NCBI GenBank assembly: GCA_028456385.1
Contig: JALNQF010000676.1
Span: 1-17,105, forward strand
Reading direction: 5' to 3'
From: Ophiosphaerella korrae
Taxonomy: Eukaryota; Ascomycota; Dothideomycetes; Pleosporales; Phaeosphaeriaceae
Length of the DNA: 17,105 bases
The notes beneath the pieces were generated by a model. The model searched no databases and was not told the origin of the DNA. It worked only from the letters and a program-made list of their open reading frames with translations. The number at the start of each line of letters is the position of its first letter. The first letter of the stretch is position 1. A program made the position numbers and the translations under genes. Shown piece by piece: positions 9,526 to 17,105 of the stretch.

Positions 9526-12500
9526 TACTATATATGCCCTAACTAAGAACTACTATAAAAGGCCGTCTTGCAAATATTACACTTTACTTTAGTTAGTTTA
9601 TATATATATCTCTTTTAGTTGTTATTAAAGTATTAATCTAGGATCTACTACTAGTATACATAGTTACTTTCCCTAGACTAGATAAATATATCTACTCTTA
9701 TCTAATAGGATATATTAGCCTTGCTAAAATAGTAGTTTAGCACGTATAACCTAAGCACTAGGTAGGTAACACTAGGATTACTATTATAACTACTCTTCCT
9801 AGATTCTTGTATCTACCTAATAACGGTTTCTAGCTTACTAAACTAGAAGACACTACAAATATTAGGGATGTTAATACTAGCTATAAATACATTAGTAGCT
9901 ACTAGTATACCCTTTTCTAGTGTATAAAACTCCTTCTAGTTAGTACTCTTATCTTGTTCTAATATTTGTCTATAGAATTAGTTACAGTATAAGATAGTAG
10001 TAAGCTTATCTACTATAGAAGCTAGATCTATATATACTAGTATCTTATAGAATTCCTATAGTTGTTTAGTAATATATTAAGCTATGTCTTTAGCTACCTA
10101 CTAATTCTATTTAGTAACATATTCTACTTAATAGGAGATATTAGTACAAATAGTAGGTTCCTAGAATACTTATATATTAGATAGTAGGCTAAGTAGTTAA
10201 AATACTCTATCTTACTCCTAGAATAGAATAGTTGTAGATAGTAGTGTAAGCCCTATCTAATACTATACTAATATCTTTAACTATAGTAGATATAGCTAGA
10301 AATAGATATTAGGTAGTAATATATAGTAGAACTTGTCTACTACAATATACTCTAATTAGCTAGAAATACTAAGTCTGTAAACAAATTTAATAAAACGTAT
10401 ATTACTAATACTCTCTAGAGTAGCTAGGATAATCTTTGCGTCTTCTCTATAGCCTTTAGTAAACTATACTATAGTATTAATAGAGAGCTCTTTATATTAC
10501 TCTAAGAGGTCCTAGCGAAGTACTATAAGAGGTATAATAATAATAGTTTAGCTATACCCCTAGTAGTAGGCTAGGAAGAGAAATATAAGGCTTTTCCTAG
10601 ATCTAGTACTAGTAATATATAGTATAACTATATCGCCTCTAAAGATAGCCTTTAGTACTCTTTTTTACTTGCCTCTAAACTAGGTAGACTAGCTAAATAT
10701 AACTTGTAGGAGTAGGCGTAACATAGCTTACTTACGCTCTACTAGTTAGTATTACTTCTACTTAGTAAGTATATTTATATACTAGCTATATTCTTTATCT
10801 ATCTTTATAAAACCTAACACTTTATACTACTATAAGGAGGTCTTAAAATAAGCCTCTACCTAGCTATACTCCTATAAAGATAGACACGATACGTCTATAG
10901 TATAGACTTCCTAGGCTATTTATATAGAGTAACTAGCCTATATTTTATACGCCTCGTCGTCTAACTCTTCTAGTATCTTGTCTACGTCTTCCTTAGAGAG
11001 CTCTTAAAGTCTATTTAGGCTATCTATTTGCTAACTAAAGGTAATAATAAGGTACTAAAGTATACTAATAGATATCTCCTACCCTATTTATAGACTTGTT
11101 GCTTTTGTAATAACCTAACCTAAGATCTTAGCTATAGGGTATTCTTAGCTATTAGGGTCTAGCTAGCGTAAGGTGCTTTGTGCTTACATGTAGTACTCTA
11201 GATTAATAGTATAGAACTATAGTTAATAATAAAATAGCCTAATAAGCTATAGGTACTATATAAGTAGGCTACCTACCTCTTAAGGAAGAAATTAGTAAAT
11301 TGTTTTAGTTAATTTATCCTAGTTAAATCCTTTATAGTATTATAGTATAATAGCTATAAGGCTATTGTATAAGAATATGTTTTAGATCTAGCTATTACTC
11401 TAGTTAGTATAGTAGACGCTAAGAAGTTTAGTCTCTCTTGCTAGTTAGCTACTTACAAGGTGTACTAGGCATAGCAAGTATGTAAAGAAGTCTTGTACTT
11501 GCTACGAGTATTTCTTAACTTAAAGGGGATCTAAGGTATTAGATATTGCAATACCTTTTAACTCTTTAGATATTATTGTATTAATAACTTGTTTATATAT
11601 AAAATCCTTATATAGATTTAGTAGACTTGTTTTAGGATTAAATATAGTATACCTAGGCCTTGTTAATGTTAGATTATTAACAAATACGTCCTAAGGAATA
11701 GTAGGGAGTTGTTAATCTAGGTTAGTAAATGTAAGTTACTAAAGGAGTTGTACCGTAGTATAATATTCTTGCTACACTATATTGTTAAAGGAAGATAGAC
11801 TAGTCTTTATTCTACGTAGAGTAATAACGTCTCCTTACTACTATATAAAGGCATCTATGTTTTCTCTATATTAAAAGCGACTACTATAGCGCGTAGTGTT
11901 AATAATCTAATTTATTAGAGTAGAGTATACTGTTGTTAAATACTAATATACCTAAGTCTTAAAGTTATCTACTACTACCCTATTCTAGTTCTCTTAGGCA
12001 ATATAGATATATTTAGCCTCTTCTTATTCTTGTATTAGTAAATTAGCCTTATTTTGTGTTAGACTCTATAAAGCTTCTACTATTTACTCTCTATATTCTT
12101 CTAGTATAGTAAACTTATCTTGCAATTGTTAAAGTACTACTAGTCTAGCTATTTTCTTTAACGCAGATAGTTCTATTGTAAAGCGGTATACTTCTTAGAA
12201 GCTGTTACTATTTAGTAGAAGTAATAAGAACGCGATAGGTGTAATAAGTGCAAGTTTAAGATCGCTTAATTAACTTATCTATTTAAGAAGGGATATCTAG
12301 AAGTTATAGTATAGCCTTTCTATTAGGTTTAATTGTGTATAGTCGTGTTTTACATTAATAGTAGTATACGTACAACTTTCTAAGTCTAGGTGTCGTGTTA
12401 TCTATTCTTATACTACCCTCTAATAGGATTATACTTTTAGGAAAGATAGAGGTACTACTTAATTGTTAAATATCTAGTAGAAGAAGACAAATATCTTCTA

Positions 12501-12915
12501 GAGTAAAATTGCATAAGAGGTACTTAAGTATTAATATAGCTCTAGTAGAAATAGAGGGATATCCTTAAAGTCTTCTTATATAACCTAAATACGAGTATAC
12601 CTTAATATCTTTATAGTAACATTTTACTATATTCGGACTATACTAGTAACACTAGTGTACAGGAAGTATAGTTTCTTCTCCTCTTGTTTATCTAGTATAG
12701 CAATATATTTTAATATATTTAGCTATAACCCTACCTTACTTAGAATATCTAGAAACTTAGTATTAGCAATCTATAGATTTGTTTACGCCGTTATCTATTA
12801 TAGTATAATAAGCTAGTATTACTTTTTTTTTTATATTACCTATATCTTTACTTCTTGCAATTACTTCCTTAGTCGCTAAGTAGATATAGATAAGATATTT
12901 AAAGTACAGTGTAGA

Positions 12916-13124
12916 GATAGATCGTGTAAGGATAGATCGTATAGGGATAGATTGTGTAGGGATAGATCGATTATAGACAGGTTAATTAGTAATAGATTGT
13001 ATAAGGATAGATCGTACAAGGATAAATTGTACGAGGATAGATTATACGAGGATAGATCGTGCGAGGATAGATCGTGCAAGGATAGATTATACAAGGATAG
13101 ATTGTACAAGGATAGATCGTAAAG
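12916..13124 (-). repeat. 15-bp tandem repeat in the RecQ pseudogene, 14 copies
   Basis: Thirteen full units plus a 14-bp last unit run exactly in register from 12916. The plus-strand unit is GATAGATCGTGCAAG with variants. In the frame continuous with the downstream RecQ region it encodes pentapeptides such as L-S-L-Y-D and L-S-S-Y-N. Reading the zinc-finger region's frame into it gives S-I-L-V-Q instead, so the frame change lies at or just N-terminal to this array. It retains several CA/TG steps, fewer RIP changes than its surroundings. Confidence 0.92.
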
Positions 13125-13790
13125 TAGTGTTGTACTTAGTGTAGTAGTTTTATCTATAATTAAATAGTTAGTTAGTTACTAATTAGTAGCTACTAGTATA
13201 GGACTTACTATTATTGTATACCTTAAAGTAACGCGTAAGTTGTAGAAAGCTAAATTGTAGCGGTGTAGATAAGAAGAATCTCTAACTTAGGATAATTGCA
13301 GCTTATTCTATATACTATTCCTCTTAATACTACTTAGTACCCTTTAGTACGTAAATATTATGTACTTTATAGATATGCTACATAATATTACTCTTAGCTA
13401 CTTAACTACTACTAATATAGTTGTAGTGTAAACAGTAATATAACTCGTAGTAGAGAGTAAGGCTATTAATCTACTTAATAGGCTCGTTCGAGAGACAGAG
13501 TTAATAGTATTCTTAGATTAATCTAACCTCTTTATTAGCTTCCTTAACCTTATTAGCAATATTCCTCCTAATATTTAGTAGTATAGTACGGTACTCTTTG
13601 TCGAAATAAGCTTTAACTTTAGTAAGTAGGATAACGTATTAGTATAGGGCGTATATAACAATTTAGTAAACTTAGTTAATATATATATATTTTAGTATAT
13701 CGCTAGTGTAGTCTACTATTTTAGAATATACTCTTAGAAAGGAGAGATATATTTTAACCCCCTACTATAGCTAAATTCCTATAGGCTAGT

Positions 13791-13831
13791 GTGTGTACGT
13801 ACTCCTAGATAAATATTATTGCGCTCTGTAA
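13791..13831. promoter_or_regulatory. Putative divergent promoter region
   Basis: The short gap between the N-terminus of the RecQ-like frame (minus) and the start of coherent coding on the plus strand would have to hold both promoters, or the two genes overlap slightly. No TATA box or motif can be trusted in this base composition. The call rests on gene orientation alone. Confidence 0.25.
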
Positions 13832-15370
13832 CAAATTATAGATTACGTATTCCTAGCTAATACTAGTTACAAGATACACTAAAAATACATTATAGCCTTG
13901 TTAGTATTATCTATTGTAGCTAAATCTATTCTAGATATATATACAAAGTAAGCCTTATTCTATAAGGTTACTTGTGTTACTACTAATAGACCTATTTACG
14001 CTGAACTACTAGGCGAAACTAAACTAACTCGAGTATTTGTTACTTTAACACTAGATACAGCCTTACGTTAGATAACCTATTTAACTCTAAAAAATAAGCT
14101 ATTGTAGTATATTAAGCGTATATATTTAACATATCGTTTAGAAGTTCCTAATTCTAAAGAGGATATTAGAGATAAGGATATACAAGAAAGAAACTACTTA
14201 GATAATAATATAGAAGAGTAAGAAAATAGTAGCTATAATAGAACTAATGCGCATTTAAAACAGAGACGCATAAAGAAAGAGAGTTTAATAAAATAATTTA
14301 ATAAAAGAGTAAAAGGCTACTTAGAAGTAAGATTTATATAAATAGTTGCAAATACTTAGGATTTAGCTTAAGTAGAAACAAACGAAATAACTATTAATAG
14401 TAATAGGTAAAAGTACTAGAGCTTTACTATATAGAAGATACGTAGTATAGGGCTTAAGGTAGTTAGGATAATAATTGCGAAGGCTATAGCGATTAGTTTA
14501 TCTAACTACTTACAAGAGTAGCAATTAATATTATAGTTGTAGAGAGCTTAGTATCAGGAAGGAAAATAAATTACTACTAATAGATTCTAGAAGTTAAGAG
14601 CTTTTACTAATAAATTAGATCTAGAGTTAATCCTTACTACTCTAACACCTAAGCTAGACACCTAGTTAGTCCTAACTTAGTTAATAGTAGGGAGTATATT
14701 AGGTATAGCCTTAATAGCTTATAAAACAAATAGCTTTCGTAAATTATTTATAGTAGTATAACGAAGTTAAGTAGTAGGAAGCTTAGGAGATATAAGGTAT
14801 AGGTAGATTATAGCTACACTCTTAGTAGAATATAATTTGCTCGAAATATTAACCTAGAAGCGTACTATTTACTCTAGTAGTCGTAGTCGTGGCTTTACTA
14901 TAGTAGCAAAAGAGAACTTATTCTAGGTTATCTATAGCTAGGATATAACCCTCTAAGACAATTAGAAAGATTTGCCTAATTAGAAATAGTTTAGCTAGTA
15001 CTTAGAATACGTAAAGCAATAGCGTATGTTAAAGGATAAATTTAGTATAGGTATATTTACATTGTTACTAAAGGGAACAGTTTTAAATACTTAGATCGAG
15101 AGGTTTCTGCTAATAGGGCGATTTTCTAAGTAGATTAATATAGTCGCATCATGTTACTTAGGAATCTAGGACTTAGTTAACGTAATTAAACCTACCTACA
15201 TTGCCTACATAAAAGAAGAAGCCCTACTACTACTACTTCTACTAGAAGATCTATAGGAGGAAGAGTTAGATAGCTTTAATATTAAGACTACATTATTAAC
15301 ACGAGATCTAGTACAGCGACCTATATAAGAACTAGACAGTGCAGATATTAGTATAAGTACTTAATTATAG
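13832..15370 (+). pseudogene. Decayed gene of unknown function, divergent from the RecQ-like gene
   Basis: One plus-strand frame stays coherent from about 13832 to 15370 (roughly 510 codons) with only TAA/TAG stops of the RIP kind and no phase change. I do not recognise the family. Readable segments include T-N-R-P-I-Y-A-E-L-L-G-E-T-K-L near 13985-14030, a charged middle with E-V-P-N-S-K-E-D-I-R-D-K-D near 14140-14180, a basic H-L-K-Q-R-R-I-K-K-E stretch near 14250-14280, S-S-R-S-R-G-F near 14875-14895, and an acidic/Leu-rich C-terminal part with E-E-E-L-D-S-F near 15260. No zinc finger, Walker motif, transposase triad or reverse-transcriptase motif was seen. The basic centre and acidic tail fit a nuclear or DNA-associated protein, which is inference only. 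It is transcribed away from the helicase genes. The start codon cannot be fixed. Confidence 0.6.
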
Positions 15371-15450
15371 TTTAATTTAATATTAAAACCTCTCTATACC
15401 TTTATATATACAATGCCTAGAGTTATAAGTTAATACTTGAGGGCACGTAA

Positions 15451-15497
15451 GAATAGGAGATTAGCGCTTTTTTAAAAATGTACTAATCTCCTATCCT
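15451..15497. mobile_element. Hairpin element, copy G (best preserved)
   Basis: Left arm GAATAGGAGATTAGCGCTTT and right arm GTACTAATCTCCTATCCTCC are near-perfect inverted copies around TTTTAAAAAT. The core arms start and end with TA next to GGAGATTAG/CTAATCTCC, as expected if a TA target is duplicated. It lies about 80 bp beyond the unknown plus-strand gene and could also act as a stem-loop at its 3' end, though the family's spread argues for a mobile repeat. Confidence 0.8.
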
Positions 15498-15699
15498 CCT
15501 TAGGTATATATAGTTATCTTTGTTATAAACTATATTTTCTTATATGTTTTATTGTTTCTTGTGTTACTATTACTTAATATTAGGTATTTTACCTTATATT
15601 TATTCGTATTATACTAAGAGCAAGTAGAATAAAGAAGTACATAGCTTAATAGAGTATAGTAATATCTTTAAGTTTATAGTATTGTTAAATTTTTATTTC
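15498..15699. other. Spacer before the right direct repeat
   Basis: AT-rich sequence with no coding frame, tandem array or clear inverted repeat. Confidence 0.5.
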
Positions 15700-16015
15700 G
15701 TCTATATTAGAGGTTAGAAATCGTTCTATATATAATAGTCCTTATACCTAGTAATATTAAAGGACAATATCAAGGTATAGCACTACTATTGCTATCAAAC
15801 TTTACATCGCTGCATCGCGACAACAAGAAGAGATATAAGAAATTAAATTAAAGATTTAGAATCGCAGTATCTTACTATACAAGATAGGTTATTAGTATTA
15901 TTTTATTAAGGCTTATACAAGTAAGACAATATCGAAGGACAATATCGAAGGACATTACAGACTATCTTAGCGGCAATACGCTAGGTATATTATTAAATCT
16001 AATACATATAGAGCT
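15700..16015 (+). repeat. Right copy of long direct repeat
   Basis: Direct-orientation match to 411-660, sharing the start GTCTATATTAGAGGTT, an identical 41-base stretch at 15827-15867 and the ACTATCTTAG...AATACGCTAGGTATATTA end. It keeps CA where the left copy has TA at many sites (ACAACAAG, CATCGC, GACAATATC), so it has had less RIP. It is longer because of extra sequence at about 15884-15910 and a short duplication of GACAATATCGAAG at about 15927-15955. A small minus-strand open frame that begins within this repeat and runs to 16150 has no recognisable protein features and is not called. Confidence 0.85.
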
Positions 16016-16417
16016 ACGTATATTTATACAAATATACACTTTATAAGCCCTACTATTGTTTATAGAAATAATATAAAGAAGAGACTTAGGGTTTAACTTA
16101 GGAGAAGTATAACAAGAATAAGGAAATATTTTAATACTATTGCGCAACACGCAATTAGTAAGGAGATAGCGATAACGTATAGATAAAATAGTTATAAGGG
16201 AGGATAAAGAACTCTATATTAATAAAAAAACTAGACTAATAACTCTAGCTCTAGGATAAGTAAACTAGGACCTACCTAGGAGGGGAGATAGTGTTACAGG
16301 TGTAACAGAAGAAATCAAGATAGAACTAATTAGTCTTAATCTAGGCGCTAACAAAGTATAAGACAAGTAAAGTAACAACTTTAATTAGGAGACTACATAT
16401 AACTAGGACACTTAAGC
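16016..16417. other. Non-coding stretch with more intact base steps
   Basis: No gene is seen. CA and TG steps are more frequent than in the central 15 kb, suggesting weaker RIP. GTTACAGGTGTAAC at 16293-16306 is a small perfect palindrome with 6-bp arms; its meaning is unknown. Confidence 0.5.
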
Positions 16418-16510
16418 TAATCTATAATCTATAGACTCTTAGCACTAATAGATTATAGATTAAGACAATCTATAATCTACTAGTCTTAGTAACTATAGAT
16501 TATAGATTAT
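16418..16510. repeat. Cluster of four inverted copies of TAATCTATAATCTAT
   Basis: TAATCTATAATCTAT at 16418-16432 is exactly inverted as ATAGATTATAGATTA at 16448-16462. AATCTATAATCTA at 16467-16479 is exactly inverted as TAGATTATAGATT at 16496-16508. The two stem-loops share one arm sequence, so arms alternate forward, reverse, forward, reverse. This unit is unrelated to the GGAGATTAGYRC hairpin family. Confidence 0.85.
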
Positions 16511-17105
16511 AACGAGTATATAGTTAGTAAGATGCGTATTATTAGGATAGTATTAGTAATTTAATCCTTTAACTATAGAACGCTAATATAAGATAGTTGC
16601 AAAACATTTTATATTGTTTATAAGTTATTATAGATTATAACCTAAGCTTTTACTATTAACTCTTAATCTACTAATACCCTTTAGGCACTAGGAAGTCGAC
16701 TCTAGTAATACCCTATTACACTATTTATTTATTTATTACTTATATATATTTTATATTTTATAATCTTTATTTAATTTACTTTCTTAAATATATTACTATA
16801 AACTATACTTTAATAAATTTTCTATTATTTTATAACTAATACTCTATTATATCTTATTTATTTTTTACTAATAACTTTTCTAAAATATAAAATTAATATA
16901 TATTCTAAAATAACTTACTTCTTTAAACTAATTAACTTCTATCTAAAATTATCCCTTCTTTATATATAATTTATATTTATTTTTGTAATATAATTACTAA
17001 AAATATTTTAGTACTAATATTTAATTTTTAATAAATTTCTTAAACTTTTAAATTACTAGCTATTTTTATATATAAACTTATTTTTTTATATATAATATTT
17101 AATTT
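16511..17105. other. Very AT-rich right flank without a gene
   Basis: After about 16730 the sequence is almost only A and T, with TTTATAT-like runs. No reading frame, tandem array, tRNA or telomere-type TTAGGG repeat was found. It resembles the left edge of the window in composition. Confidence 0.6.

Larger units (their letters stand above)
8240..13790 (-). pseudogene. Decayed RecQ-like helicase gene of fungal telomere-linked (TLH) type
   Basis: RecQ enzymes unwind DNA 3' to 5'; TLH-type copies lie in fungal subtelomeres. From N to C on the minus strand: a zinc-finger-like segment at 13360-13434 with C-x2-[C>Y]-x15-H-x4-H spacing; a pentapeptide array at 12916-13124; a helical Gln/Glu-rich region around 12000-12200 (L-E-E-Y-R-E-Q, then N-K-A-N-L-L-I-Q-E); a segment at about 11340-11470 reading V-H-L-V-S-S-Q-L-A-R-E-T-K-L-L, which recalls tyrosine recombinases; then the RecQ core. 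Motif Ia-like V-P-L-type residues follow the Walker A equivalent T-S-T-R-S-R-K-S (10590-10613). The last lobe has I-L-V-A-T-N and Q-E-S-R-K-S at about 9780-9930. One frame covers about 13110 down to 9234; the N-terminal part is in a second frame and the tail below about 9230 in a third. Dozens of TAA/TAG make it dead. The tail has a possible C-x2-C remnant near 9047-9058. Family recognition is from memory of the family pattern and is strong for the core, weaker for the ends. Confidence 0.87.

Noticed and set aside
9241..9546. A 101-codon plus-strand open frame rich in Val, Ile and Ser
   Set aside because: It is the reverse reading of the 21-bp repeat inside the RecQ pseudogene; repeat composition alone keeps it open.
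8240..15370. Starship-type element with a DUF3435 captain recombinase
   Set aside because: No captain-like gene is recognised at either end. The recombinase-like segment is inside the RecQ-like gene and matches the TLH pattern better.
15451..15497. Transcription terminator of the unknown plus-strand gene
   Set aside because: The same hairpin occurs inside genes and upstream of them, so a mobile repeat explains it better. Intrinsic stem-loop terminators are also a bacterial feature.
411..16015. LTR retrotransposon with 250-316 bp LTRs
   Set aside because: No reverse transcriptase, RNase H, integrase or protease motif was seen in the three frames, and the genes lie on both strands. Primer-binding and polypurine sites could not be identified.
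15962..16150. A 62-codon minus-strand open frame overlapping the right direct repeat
   Set aside because: There is no recognisable motif, the left repeat copy does not keep it, and the length is compatible with chance.
16511..17105. Telomere or chromosome end
   Set aside because: No TTAGGG or CCCTAA tandem runs occur here or at position 1; only general AT-richness is seen.

Overview
The window looks like part of an AT-rich, repeat-induced-point-mutation (RIP) degraded region of a filamentous ascomycete genome (Pezizomycotina). TA steps are very common. CA and TG steps are scarce on both strands, and no intact gene-sized ORF exists anywhere. The closest thing to genes are three long reading frames that stay coherent if the TAA/TAG codons are read through. 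Those stops are what CpA>TpA change makes of CAA, CAG, CGA and TGG. All frames were read by hand without alignment tools, so edges are approximate.

Layout. (1) 1-410: AT-rich flank with a 24-bp tandem array. (2) 411-660: left copy of a direct repeat. (3) About 660-1130: short repeats, one small hairpin element and a 40-bp tandem array. (4) About 1130-7330, minus strand: a roughly 6.2-kb decayed SNF2-family helicase gene. It has recognisable helicase motifs, several in-frame tandem repeats, and a hairpin element at the point where its frame changes. (5) About 7330-8240: spacer with hairpin elements and a 48/49-bp satellite built on one hairpin arm. (6) About 8240-13790, minus strand: a roughly 5.5-kb decayed RecQ-like helicase gene of the fungal telomere-linked-helicase (TLH) type. 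From N to C it has a zinc-finger-like region, a long helical region, a recombinase-like segment, a RecQ core and a repeat-rich tail. (7) About 13832-15370, plus strand: a decayed gene of unknown function, divergent from the RecQ gene. (8) 15451-15497: another hairpin element. (9) 15700-16015: right copy of the direct repeat. (10) 16016-17105: non-coding, with a cluster of perfect inverted repeats and then a very AT-rich stretch.

Taken together, the two direct repeats enclose about 15 kb that carries two DNA-remodelling or unwinding helicases and one unknown gene. I saw no reverse transcriptase, integrase, DDE transposase, rRNA, tRNA or telomere repeat. The simplest readings are a decayed large mobile element carrying accessory helicases, or a subtelomere-derived TLH segment that was duplicated and then silenced by RIP. 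The unknown third gene and the shared hairpin family are the least explained parts.
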